Assembly: GCF_004138105.1 (NCBI RefSeq)
Contig: NZ_RXHQ01000009.1
Coordinates: 30,923-94,922, forward strand
Source: Xylanivirga thermophila
GTDB lineage: Bacteria; Bacillota; Clostridia; Caldicoprobacterales; Xylanivirgaceae
Length of the DNA: 64,000 bases
Direction of reading: 5' to 3'
The notes under the pieces are model-generated. The model was not told where the DNA came from. It saw only the letters and a list, made by a program, of their open reading frames with translations, and did not search any database. Position 1 is the first letter of the stretch, and each line of letters opens with the position of its first letter. Of this stretch, positions 44,443-53,058 are shown one piece after another. The translations under genes and the position numbers were made by a program.

Positions 44443-45973
44443 AAAACAATAGAAAAACAATTAAATATAGATGAAAATTCAAATATTTTTCTTGAAGATT
44501 TATGTAAGCTCCAAGCACATCAAATCGAAGAATTAACTGCTAAACTAAATTGGTATGAGGAGCAATTTAGGCTAAATCAACAAAAAAAGATTTGGTTCTT
44601 CAAGCGAGAAAACTAATCTAGATCAATTATCAATCTTCAATGAGGCAGAAAAAGAATCATGTACAGAAAAGGAAGAGCTTACAATTGAAGAAATTACATA
44701 TAAGCGTAGAAAATCAAAAGGTTTAAACAAAAAATCCTTCGAAGATCTTCCAGTAGAAGTAATTGAGTACCGTTTAACTGAAGAAGAACAAACCTGCCCT
44801 GTTTGCAATTCCCATCTACATGAAATGAGCAAGGAAATCCGCAGAGAATTAAAATTTATTCCTGCAGAAGTTAAAGTAGTAGAACATGTACGATATACTT
44901 ATACCTGTAGAAATTGTGAAAAAGAAAATATATCTACACCAATAATTACAGCTAAAATGCCAAACCCAGTACTCCCTTGTAGTTTTGTGTCCCCTTCTTT
45001 AATGGCATATACAATGGATCGTAAATATTCAGAAGCGGTACCACTTTATAGGCAGGAGCAACAATTCAAAAACTTTGGAATAGACCTATCGCGCCAAAAC
45101 CTTGCAAACTGGATAATTCATGCAGATGAAACCACCATGCAAGTACTGGATGAGGTTGGTAAAAAGCCTACAAGTAAATCATATATGTGGCTTTATGCAA
45201 CAGGTATGTATTCTAACCCAATTTTCTCGTATGAATATCAGTCATCAAGAGCAAAGAAACATCCAAAAGAATTCTTAAAAGGATTTAATGGATTTTTACA
45301 GACAGATGGATATCAGGCCTATAACGCAGTAGAGGATGTCACCTTAGTAGGTTGTTTTGTACATGCAAGAAAAGGATTTACAGATACCTTAAAGGCATTA
45401 CCAAAGGATGCCACCACATCGAAGACAAATCAAATGCTGAAGAAGGGCTTAGGTTTTGCGATAATTTATTTAAACTTGGACGAGGATATAGAAAAAAACC
45501 TAACATCCGGAGAAGTCTATAAAACGAGATTAGAAAAGACTAAACCAGTACTTCAGGACTTTTTGTCATGGCTAAATACAAAAGAAAAACAAGTTTTACC
45601 CAAAACTAGTCTTGGAAAAGCCATTAGTTATTGTCTAAATCAATGGGACAAACTTACTGAATTTATGCAAGATGGAAGACTCGAAATAAGCAACAATAGA
45701 ACTGAAAGAGCCATAAAGCCATTTATAATAGGAAGAAAGAATTTTTTATTTTCAAAGTCCCCAAAAGGTGCACAAGCTTCTGCTATATTTTATAGTGTAA
45801 TAGGGACAGCCAAAGCTAATAACCTAAATCCATTCTATTATTTAACATATCTATTTGAAAAACTACCTAATATAGATCTAGAAAACATAGATGAACTAGA
45901 TAAATTACTACCTTGGTCAGATTCAATACCAGAAAACTGTAAAGTTCCTAACAAGGAACAGGATAACATATAG
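44443..45973 (+). pseudogene. IS66 transposase (tnpC) with frameshift and internal deletion
   Basis: The N-terminal coiled part (LEDLCKLQAHQIEELTAKL) ends out of frame because a run of seven A at 44,582-44,588 has one A too many; the rest (FGSSSEKTNLDQLSIF onward, including the CPVCNSHL zinc site) reads in the next frame, open to 45,973. In the catalytic part, NWIIHA is joined straight to DETTMQVLDE; intact IS66 transposases have about 45-50 residues between these. The C-terminal region with NNRTERAIKPFIIGRKNF is intact. The protein is unlikely to act. Confidence 0.8.
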
Positions 45974-46011
45974 ACTGCATCGATTAAAGGTATGGCCTAT
46001 TTGACGCTTAC

Positions 46012-46220
46012 ATTGCAAAGGTGTATCACGGTAGCGCAGGATACATATTCATCAAAAATCAATTATCCGCCCATGTGACCACACCCCAAATAGTAGATAT
46101 ATTGGATAACTATAATGTGCCTGCTACCTTCTTTTTTATAGGAAAGAACATAGAAAAATATCCTAGCATATGTGAAAAGATAATATCATCTGATCATCAA
46201 ATTGCAACTATAGCTTTTCT
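46012..46220 (+). pseudogene. Polysaccharide deacetylase (NodB-type) fragment
   Basis: The frame contains TTPQIVDILDNYNVPATFFF, then IGKNIEKYPSICEKIISSDH, a well-conserved stretch of NodB/CE4 deacetylases that modify chitin or peptidoglycan. The first DDG metal motif and the C-terminal HxxxH region are missing. IS66 sequence abuts its 5' end and an IS left end replaces its 3' part from about 46,221. Confidence 0.8.
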
Positions 46221-46530
46221 CACTTGAGTTTCCGCGAAAAATTATGACCGTTATATAAAATCGATTTTATGTAGATAAAATATATCAAAAAAGACTAGAA
46301 AACCTATAAATAACACTAAAAACGTAGAAAAGCCCCTGAATGTTTAGTATAACTAATTGCAACAAAAAATCCTACTAAACAAAATCAAAGGAGGCTTTTC
46401 TATGTGCCATTCTACCATTGATGTCTATCAAAGCAAAAGAAAAATCATAAATTTTGCAAAATATTTAGTTATGGTAGAAAATAAAGTTGAACGCAAATTT
46501 GTTGCTGATAACGTGTTCGGGATATGTAGC
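46221..46530 (+). mobile_element. IS left-end fragment with truncated transposase
   Basis: From CACTTGAGTTTCCGC at 46,221 the sequence matches a second copy at 47,746-47,913 through the word CTACTAAACAAAATCAAAG (ends 46,390). It continues into an ORF from ATG at 46,402 beginning CHSTIDVYQSKRKIINFAK, which resembles the N-terminus of IS4-like DDE transposases, and breaks off after about 45 codons (KFVADNVFGICS). The catalytic part is lost. Confidence 0.65.
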
Positions 46531-46561
46531 ACTTTTATAACTCAAAGATGTATTTTTCTTT

Positions 46562-46777
46562 CTACCTATTTTTATTGATTTTATCAGCAATATATTCCAC
46601 TGTGCCAATTACTATAAATATTATCAGAAAAACATTAACTATCGGATTGCCAAATGAATTAGATATAAAAATATCCATATTGGGTCTCCTATTTACAATT
46701 ACAATTGCTACACATAATGCATGTCCCAGATACAAAAGAACACTTAAAAAAAACCAAGATATTGATCGGTTCTTCAT
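46562..46777 (-). CDS. Small membrane protein, 71 aa
   Basis: I chose the ATG at 46,777 with AAAGG upstream. Two membrane segments (about 7-27 and 47-66) are separated by a short loop. It is downstream of the secreted protein gene on the same strand, 48 bp away, so the two may be co-transcribed. No family is recognised. Confidence 0.5.
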   Translation of the reverse strand: MKNRSISWFFLSVLLYLGHALCVAIVIVNRRPNMDIFISNSFGNPIVNVFLIIFIVIGTVEYIADKINKNR

Positions 46778-46824
46778 ATAAAACAACAACCTTTCATAAG
46801 ATTAGTTATAAAAGAATGTATTTG

Positions 46825-47523
46825 CTATTTTTTTGTAAAGGTTTTTTTGACCCATAATGATGAGGGTTTATATGCCCACTCATTTGGTGCAAAGTCCACC
46901 CAAATACCTGGGCGAAATTCCGTCAGTATATCAAATTGCTTTTTATAATACATCTTGAATACTTCTAGATGTAACCGTTCGTCTGCTTTAACCGGAGTAT
47001 TACTCTCCCAGTATCTTGTGACTTCTTGACCTATCTGCCATCCAAGAGCAGCTGAGACCTTACTATTAAAAGTAATTCCTGCAGTATGGTAGCATTTGTA
47101 TTTTTCTGAATCCCCATATTTAAAATTATCAGGCCCATCGACGTGAATAGAGAATATTCTATCAGTACTAGCATTATAATATTCCCCTGAATAACTCCTG
47201 ACGTTTGTAATCTTATACTTAGGCAGTGCTTCTGGAAAATTCTCATTTATTCCAATATTCATGTTATCAGGGTTTAAGTCTATCTTCTTAATTGGTAGGT
47301 ACTCATACTCTATCCTAACGATCTCATCTTTTGGTATTGACATATTGTCTCGTTTTACTATTTCCGCTATTTCTGCTGGATCAGTGATAATAATATTCCT
47401 TTGTTGATCAACTTTTATGTCCTTACCTTCATTTATTGCATTTGCTAATGCAATATTACCCATACCAAATAACAGAGTTATTATGACACCTAAACAAATT
47501 ACTCTCTTAAAATCATTAAACAT
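46825..47523 (-). CDS. Secreted hypothetical protein, 232 aa
   Basis: ATG at 47,523 with AGGGAAAG upstream; a TTG three codons earlier is possible. A signal peptide covers about 1-28 (MFNDFKRVICLGVIITLLFG), ending ALANA. The mature protein is beta-rich with many aromatic residues (GDSEKYKCYHTAGITFNSKV near 140, WVDFAPNEWAYKP near the end). I do not recognise the family. It appears intact although it lies among IS debris. Confidence 0.7.
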   Translation of the reverse strand: MFNDFKRVICLGVIITLLFGMGNIALANAINEGKDIKVDQQRNIIITDPAEIAEIVKRDNMSIPKDEIVRIEYEYLPIKKIDLNPDNMNIGINENFPEALPKYKITNVRSYSGEYYNASTDRIFSIHVDGPDNFKYGDSEKYKCYHTAGITFNSKVSAALGWQIGQEVTRYWESNTPVKADERLHLEVFKMYYKKQFDILTEFRPGIWVDFAPNEWAYKPSSLWVKKTFTKK

Positions 47524-47745
47524 TTTATCCAACTTTCCCTATTTGAATTTTTACATATCAACAAGTCCACTAACTAAGTCCATATTTAAGCATAACCACA
47601 TAAAAGTATGTTTATAGCCCTCTACCTCATATAACTCTAGACTGTAAAATCATTGATGTGTTAATAAATTAAAATATTGAGAAATAAATGGTAAAGTTAT
47701 ATTTATATGGTATCATACTCATCGAGTGTCTGCAAGTAATTTTTG
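47524..47745. other. Upstream region of the secreted protein gene
   Basis: AT-rich, about 220 bp, with no gene. It should contain the promoter of the minus-strand gene, but I see no consensus pair I would trust. Confidence 0.3.
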
Positions 47746-47913
47746 CACTTAAGTTTCCGCAAAAATTTGTGACTATGATATAAATTCACTTTTATGAGGA
47801 TAAAATATGCTTAAAACACGAAAAAACATATGAAATGCACACGAAATATGGAAAACCCCTGAATGTTTAGTATAATTAGGTTGAGAACAAAATCCTACTA
47901 AACAAAATCAAAG
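47746..47913 (+). mobile_element. Second copy of the IS left-end fragment
   Basis: CACTTAAGTTTCCGC at 47,746 begins a 168 bp stretch similar to 46,221-46,390, including GAATGTTTAGTATAA and the ending CTACTAAACAAAATCAAAG. The IS66 copy 2 begins at the next base, so the transposase region is missing. Confidence 0.7.
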
Positions 47914-48829
47914 GTAAGCGTCAAATTGTACCCACGTTCAACTTCCTATAGAATTATGAGATAATGCCTCCATATATGGTATAATCGATCCATGGAAAAT
48001 ATAATTAAAACCCCGAATACAATTGAACAGCTTTGGGAAGAAAATGAAAGCCTAAGCAGAAGAAATGCCCTCTTAGAGCAAGAAAAGTCCGAACTGGAAT
48101 TGAAGCTTAAGTGGTATGTTGTTCTGCCATTGTGGTGGCGAGCTCCATGTCATGAGTGAAGAAATCTGAAAGGAACTTAAAATAGTGCCTGTAAAGATAA
48201 GTGTTGAAGAACATGTGCAATTTGTTTATGCCTGCCGTAATTGTGAAAAGAATGAAATAACAACAACCATTAAGACTGCATCGATGCAAAAGTCCCCCAT
48301 ACCGGGAAGCTTGGCTTCGCCTTCTTCTATTGCATATGTAATGACGGATAAGTTCGTAAAGGGATTCCCCTTGTATCGGCAGGAACAGGATTTTAAAAGG
48401 CAAGGCGCCGAAATATCCCGCCAAACCATGACCAATAGCGAAGCCATACAGTACTGCATAAATCAATGGGACAAACTGGAGGCATTTTTGTTGGATGGGG
48501 TAGGTTAGAGATTGATAGGAACCGAAGTGAAAGGCCTATAAAGCCATTTGTAATCGGAAAAAATTGGCTATTTGCTAATACCTCCAAGGGGGCTAAGGCC
48601 AGCGCCACCATATACAGTATTGTGGAGACTGCCAAAGAGAACAGATTAAATCCTTTTGAGTATCTTAAATATCTCTTTGAGCAACTGTCTAATATAGATG
48701 TCAAAGATCAAGGGGCTTTAGATAACTTATTGCCTTGGTCGGAAAGTTTGCCTGACCACTGCAAAGCGCCCAATAAGAATATATAACAAGTTGCAAAGGA
48801 AGTATAGGTGTGTTCTATTTGACGCTTAC
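47914..48829 (+). mobile_element. Internally deleted IS66-family element (copy 2), 916 bp
   Basis: Terminal inverted repeats GTAAGCGTCAAAT (47,914) and ATTTGACGCTTAC (ending 48,829) are intact. The interior retains only pieces of tnpC. The 8 bp flanks (AATCAAAG and TTAAAGTT) do not match, so the IS either lost its target duplication through a later deletion or recombined. With both ends intact it could in principle still be moved by a transposase supplied elsewhere. Confidence 0.8.
47994..48786 (+). pseudogene. IS66 tnpC remnant with two deletions and stop codons
   Basis: An N-terminal piece (TIEQLWEENESLSRRNALLE) jumps to the zinc-site region (FCHCGGELHVMSEE) which has a TGA, then VPVKISVEEHVQFVYACRNC to SRQTMTN, and then jumps again to the C-terminal part (AIQYCINQWDKLEAF, a TAG, RNRSERPIKPFVIGKNW and ending APNKNI). 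The DDE catalytic core is deleted. Confidence 0.8.
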
Positions 48830-49063
48830 TTAAAGTTAATGCTATAAGCCAAGGACTATTGCTAGCTAATGCCAAAATTGAAAGTATATAACATGTTTTC
48901 AAATACATTATATACTTTATGCAATCCACTCAAAAAATTATTACGTTTTTTTGTTAATAATAGCTATAGCCATATGAGCAATTGACAGTTATAATATAAA
49001 TATGATAACGATATATAGTTTTGCATCCAAAGGATGCAAATAAATTATTATGGAGGGGTTTTA
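48830..49063. other. Upstream region of the sugar ABC ATPase gene
   Basis: About 230 bp without a gene. TTGACA at 48,982-48,987 has no clear -10 at 17 bp, but TATAAT-like words follow closely. The perfect palindrome at 49,020-49,040 and a GGAGGGG ribosome site are the other signals. Confidence 0.4.
49020..49040. promoter_or_regulatory. 21 bp palindrome before the ABC ATPase gene
   Basis: TTTGCATCC and GGATGCAAA flank AAA. It lies 23 bp before the ATG, just after the TTGACA region, so it may be an operator for a sugar regulator or an mRNA hairpin. I cannot tell which. Confidence 0.5.
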
Positions 49064-50179
49064 ATGGCAAGTGTAACTTTAAAGCACATTTACAAGGTTT
49101 ACCCAGGCGGTGTTACTGCTGTTAGTGACTTTAATCTTGATATTGCAGATAAGGAATTTATCGTATTAGTTGGTCCTTCTGGATGCGGTAAATCCACTAC
49201 TTTAAGAATGGTAGCAGGTCTTGAAGAGATCACCGAAGGGGAACTTTATATTGGTGACAAATTAATGAATGATGTTGCTCCTAAGGATAGGGATATAGCA
49301 ATGGTTTTCCAGAACTATGCATTGTATCCACATATGACGGTATATGACAATATGGCTTTTGGCTTAAAATTGAGAAAAACTCCAAAGGCTGAGATAGATC
49401 GTCGTGTAAAGGAAGCAGCAAGAATTTTGGACATTGAGCATTTGCTCAATAGAAAACCAAAGGCTTTATCAGGTGGTCAGAGACAGAGGGTTGCATTAGG
49501 CCGTGCTATAGTTCGTGAGCCTAAGGTATTCTTAATGGACGAACCTCTATCTAACTTGGATGCAAAACTCAGGGTACAGATGAGAACGGAGATTACAAAA
49601 CTTCATAATAGACTACAGACTACATTTATCTATGTTACCCACGACCAGACAGAAGCTATGACCATGGGTACTAGAATCGTAGTTATGAAGGATGGATTTG
49701 TACAACAGGTAGATACACCTCAAAATCTATACGATTTTCCTGTAAATCTATTTGTTGCAGGATTTATTGGCAGTCCTCAGATGAACTTTATAAATGCCAA
49801 ATTGGTCAAGGAAAATGACGGCGTTTATGCTGTATTTGATAATAACAAGATAAAAGTACCAGAGGGCAAGATAAAGAGATTAAAGGATCCTTCCTATATT
49901 GGTAAGGATATAATAATGGGTATTCGTCCTGAGGATATGCATGATGAGGAGATTTTCCTACAAAATGCTACAGACAGCACTGTAAAGGCATATGTAGATG
50001 TAGTTGAGTTAATGGGTTCTGAAACTTATCTATATCTAACAATTGCAGGTCAAAATGTTACAGCAAGGGTTGATCCAAGATCTACAGCAAGAGCCGGTGA
50101 TACTATACGTATTGCCCTTGATCCTAACAGATTGCATTTCTTCGATAAGGATACCGAGGAAACCTTGCTTACTAGATAA
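49064..50179 (+). CDS. Sugar ABC transporter ATPase (MsmX/UgpC/MalK type), 371 aa
   Basis: The ATPase that powers one or several carbohydrate ABC importers. Walker A GPSGCGKST near 37, signature LSGGQRQRVALGRA near 135, Walker B VFLMDEPLSNLDAKLR near 155, and the C-terminal OB-type regulatory domain (FIGSPQMNF near 235, GIRPEDM near 285) are all present. No permease or binding protein gene is nearby, so it is an orphan that probably serves many importers, as MsmX does in Bacillus. I chose ATG at 49,064 with GGAGGGG upstream. Confidence 0.9.
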   Translation: MASVTLKHIYKVYPGGVTAVSDFNLDIADKEFIVLVGPSGCGKSTTLRMVAGLEEITEGELYIGDKLMNDVAPKDRDIAMVFQNYALYPHMTVYDNMAFGLKLRKTPKAEIDRRVKEAARILDIEHLLNRKPKALSGGQRQRVALGRAIVREPKVFLMDEPLSNLDAKLRVQMRTEITKLHNRLQTTFIYVTHDQTEAMTMGTRIVVMKDGFVQQVDTPQNLYDFPVNLFVAGFIGSPQMNFINAKLVKENDGVYAVFDNNKIKVPEGKIKRLKDPSYIGKDIIMGIRPEDMHDEEIFLQNATDSTVKAYVDVVELMGSETYLYLTIAGQNVTARVDPRSTARAGDTIRIALDPNRLHFFDKDTEETLLTR

Positions 50180-50204
50180 AGTATATAAAAAGTAATCTTA
50201 ATAT

Positions 50205-50250
50205 AAAAGCAGAAATATTATCCAATAGATAATGTTTCTGCTTTTATTTA
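50205..50250 (+). terminator. Terminator of the ABC ATPase gene
   Basis: AAAAGCAGAAATATTATC pairs with an inverse arm ending TTCTGCTTTT at 50,245, with T residues after it. It is a long, strong stem. Confidence 0.8.
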
Positions 50251-50375
50251 AATGGTCAGCAAAACCACTAAAAGCATATTTCAAAAAAAGGTTATACTGG
50301 TAAATTAAATTGATTTTAAATAAGGGCTTTTTTTATTTTGCAAAATTGTGTATAATCTAGTTGGTGGGTGATTTT

Positions 50376-51461
50376 ATGTTAGCAGAGAAAAAAATCCAAA
50401 AAGTAATTGATATAGTTGTTAAGAACATAGATATTGATATAGATGTGGTGGACCATGGTGCTGTGATAGTTGCTAGTAGTATGACCGACCATATTGGAAA
50501 AGTGCGTCCGTTTGTAAAAGAGATAGTTCATAAGGGAAATGGAGTGACTATATCCCATGGGGGATATACATATACAAAATTTTTGGTGGATCGAAGTTTA
50601 ATCTATTATCTTGTGCTTGAAGGGGAAGGGGAGGATATAAACAATTACTGCTATTTAATAGCATCGTTGTTTGAGACCAATTTGAAATCACTATACCAAA
50701 AAATGGACAAGCCAGAGATGGTGAGACGGGAAGCTTTAGGACAGCTCACAGAAATGGAATTTAGGTCCATGTGTAAGGAATATAATATAGATATAGTAAC
50801 GCCTATATGTGTGTTTGTAATAAAGGCTAATGCAATGCAGGCAGAAGATATGTATAATATTTTATTGAAGGCATTTCCAAAGATCCAAGGAGATATTTTA
50901 TCTATTATAGATAATTCTGCAGTTATGCTTGTAAAAAATATATCAGAAGAAATAGATGGAGATGACCTATTGCAATTGGCGGCTGCCATAGAGGATACAA
51001 TATTAAACGAAACTTCTATAAAACCATGTATAGGGGTAGGGACATGTAAAAATAATATTCTTTATATTAGAGAATCGTATTTGGAAGCGTCGCAGGCTAT
51101 TCAGGTAGGTAGTATATATGATGCAAATGAAAAGATATATTTATATGATGCACTTATTCTAGAGAGATTTTTATATACGGTTCCCATGGAAACATGCAAA
51201 GAATTTTATGAAGATGTAGCTACTGATGAATTTAAAAAGATATTAAATGATGAAATGATACTTACAATAGAAAAATTTTTTGAAAACAGTTTGAATTTGA
51301 GTGAAACATCCAGACAATTATATATACACAGAAATACATTGGTCTATCGACTGGATAAGATCCAAAAGGTAGTGGGTCTGGATTTACGCAATTTTCATGA
51401 TGCTGTAACGTTTAAGATTATGATGATGCTAGAGAGATACATACAGGGGTGTTGCAATTGA
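50376..51461 (+). CDS. CdaR/PucR-type HTH regulator, 361 aa
   Basis: The C-terminal 60 residues are a PucR-family helix-turn-helix (SLNLSETSRQLYIHRNTLVY near 310-330), preceded by a GGDEF-like middle domain (about 125-265) and an N-terminal sensor-like region. CdaR and PucR proteins activate sugar-diacid or purine use; the ligand here is unknown. ATG at 50,376 with GGTGGGTG upstream. It overlaps ftsE by four bases, so the two may share a transcript, as seen in several Clostridia. Confidence 0.8.
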   Translation: MLAEKKIQKVIDIVVKNIDIDIDVVDHGAVIVASSMTDHIGKVRPFVKEIVHKGNGVTISHGGYTYTKFLVDRSLIYYLVLEGEGEDINNYCYLIASLFETNLKSLYQKMDKPEMVRREALGQLTEMEFRSMCKEYNIDIVTPICVFVIKANAMQAEDMYNILLKAFPKIQGDILSIIDNSAVMLVKNISEEIDGDDLLQLAAAIEDTILNETSIKPCIGVGTCKNNILYIRESYLEASQAIQVGSIYDANEKIYLYDALILERFLYTVPMETCKEFYEDVATDEFKKILNDEMILTIEKFFENSLNLSETSRQLYIHRNTLVYRLDKIQKVVGLDLRNFHDAVTFKIMMMLERYIQGCCN

Positions 51462-52144
51462 TAGAATTTAGAAGGGTAACCAAGGTATATGATAACGGAA
51501 TGCGTGCATTATCTGATGTAAGCTTTACCATTGAGGATGGAGAATTTGTATTTATAGTAGGGGCTAGCGGTGCGGGTAAATCTACCCTCATAAAACTGCT
51601 TATGAAGGAAGTTGAGCCTACATCTGGAGATATAATAGTAAAGGGGAACAACCTATCATCTATTAAGAGACGGGATATACCCTATTATAGGCGTAGTTTT
51701 GGTGTGGTTTTTCAGGATTTCAGATTGCTTCCAGATAGAACTGTATATGATAATGTGGCATTTGCCATGCAAATTGTTGAGGCTAGTTCCAAAGAGATAC
51801 GCAGACGAGTGCCTATGGTGCTTAGTATGATGGGACTATCTTCAAAGGCAAAATATTATCCACATCAACTATCAGGTGGAGAACAACAAAGGGTATCGCT
51901 AGCCAGGGCAATAGTTAATAATCCCTCCATGCTTATTGCCGATGAGCCATCAGGAAACCTTGATCCTGCTACTGCTAATGAGATAATGGACATTATAGAT
52001 AGTATAAACCGTAGGGGGACTACGGTTATTATGGCAACCCATGCAAAAGAAATAGTAAATACCATGAAGAAGCGGGTAATAACTGTTCAGAAAGGTCTTA
52101 TAGCAAGGGATGAGGAGAGGGGTGGCTATTTCGATGAAGATTGA
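51458..52144 (+). CDS. ftsE: Cell division ATPase FtsE, 228 aa
   Basis: The ATPase of the FtsEX complex, which controls peptidoglycan hydrolases at the septum or side wall. Walker A GASGAGKST near 36, signature LSGGEQQRVSLARA near 135, Walker B LIADEPSGNLDP near 157. I chose TTG at 51,458, preceded by GGGGTG, since FtsE proteins begin MIEF; the stop of the upstream regulator overlaps it. ftsX overlaps its 3' end by 11 bases. Confidence 0.95.
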   Translation: MIEFRRVTKVYDNGMRALSDVSFTIEDGEFVFIVGASGAGKSTLIKLLMKEVEPTSGDIIVKGNNLSSIKRRDIPYYRRSFGVVFQDFRLLPDRTVYDNVAFAMQIVEASSKEIRRRVPMVLSMMGLSSKAKYYPHQLSGGEQQRVSLARAIVNNPSMLIADEPSGNLDPATANEIMDIIDSINRRGTTVIMATHAKEIVNTMKKRVITVQKGLIARDEERGGYFDED

Positions 52145-53042
52145 TACATTGAAGAATTTTGTAAAACAGGGCATAAAAAATGCCTATGCAAATGGCACTA
52201 TGTCCGCTGCATCCATTGTAGCTATTATTGCTGCCCTATCGGTTTTGGGTATGGTCATGGTTGCCGTATTGAATTTAAACTATATGGTAGATGGATTGGA
52301 ATCAAAGGTAGAGGTATCTGTATTTTTACAAGATGATGTTACATATGGTGATGTTATAACATTGAAGGATGACATAAAAGCCTGGCAGGGTGTAACTGAT
52401 GTAGAATTTATATCTAAAGAACAGGCTTTGAAAAAGTGGAAAGAGGAATGGGAAGACAAAAAATACTTGCTTGAGGGCTATAGTGGGGATAATAATCCGC
52501 TCCCGCCTTCTTTAAATATAAGGATTGCAAAGCCTGAATATGCTGAAGAGGTAGTAAAAAAGGCTGAGGGCTTAGAAAAAAGTGTAAAGGTAAGGTATAG
52601 TAAGGCAGCAGTAGATGCAATAGAAAAGCTATCAGGTGCTACAAGGCTTGTGGGCTCTATTATTGTATTAGTACTTATATTAATATCTGTGATAATAATT
52701 ACCAATACGATAAAGCTTACTGTATATGCTAGACGTAGAGAAATAAATATAATGAAATATATAGGTGCCACAGACTGGTACATCAGATGGCCATTTGTAA
52801 TTGAAGGTTTTACAATAGGTGTTACCGGGGGAATAATGGGTACTTTGCTAATTGCGTTATTATATAATATCCTGCTCAATAAATTGACAGTCATGGAAGG
52901 ACAGCCTAATTTTTTAGATATTTTTCGCTTACTTCCCTTAAATGGAATTATAAGCCAGGTGTTTGCTGTCTTTGTATTAGTAGGAGCTGCTGTAGGTATA
53001 TTATCCAGTATAGTTTCAATGCGTAGATATTTAAGGGTATAG
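52134..53042 (+). CDS. ftsX: Cell division membrane protein FtsX, 302 aa
   Basis: The four membrane segments of FtsX are visible: one near 22-45, then three at about 170-195, 220-245 and 275-298, with the large extracellular loop between the first two that contacts the hydrolase. The segment VYARRREINIMKYIGATDWYI near 205 is typical. ATG at 52,134 with AGAGGGGTGG upstream. Its output is probably the M23 hydrolase encoded next. Confidence 0.93.
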   Translation: MKIDTLKNFVKQGIKNAYANGTMSAASIVAIIAALSVLGMVMVAVLNLNYMVDGLESKVEVSVFLQDDVTYGDVITLKDDIKAWQGVTDVEFISKEQALKKWKEEWEDKKYLLEGYSGDNNPLPPSLNIRIAKPEYAEEVVKKAEGLEKSVKVRYSKAAVDAIEKLSGATRLVGSIIVLVLILISVIIITNTIKLTVYARRREINIMKYIGATDWYIRWPFVIEGFTIGVTGGIMGTLLIALLYNILLNKLTVMEGQPNFLDIFRLLPLNGIISQVFAVFVLVGAAVGILSSIVSMRRYLRV

Positions 53043-53058
53043 AATTGGAGGTGCTGTT

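Larger units (their letters stand above)
44080..46011 (+). mobile_element. Degenerate IS66-family element (copy 1)
   Basis: The right end ATTTGACGCTTAC finishes at 46,011, matching the ends of copy 2 at 47,914-48,829. The expected left end is not found near 44,080, where GH2 sequence abuts, so it is lost or diverged. It carries broken tnpA and tnpC and no tnpB. The internal leader word ATGAGATAATG at about 44,078-44,088 is shared with copy 2 and marks its left part. Confidence 0.8.

Noticed and set aside
44623..44832. Minus-strand ORFs within IS66 and in the arg/car genes
   Set aside because: They are opposite-strand shadows of clear coding sequences and have no ribosome sites.
47906..48837. 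An 8 bp target duplication around IS66 copy 2
   Set aside because: The flanking octamers AATCAAAG and TTAAAGTT do not match.
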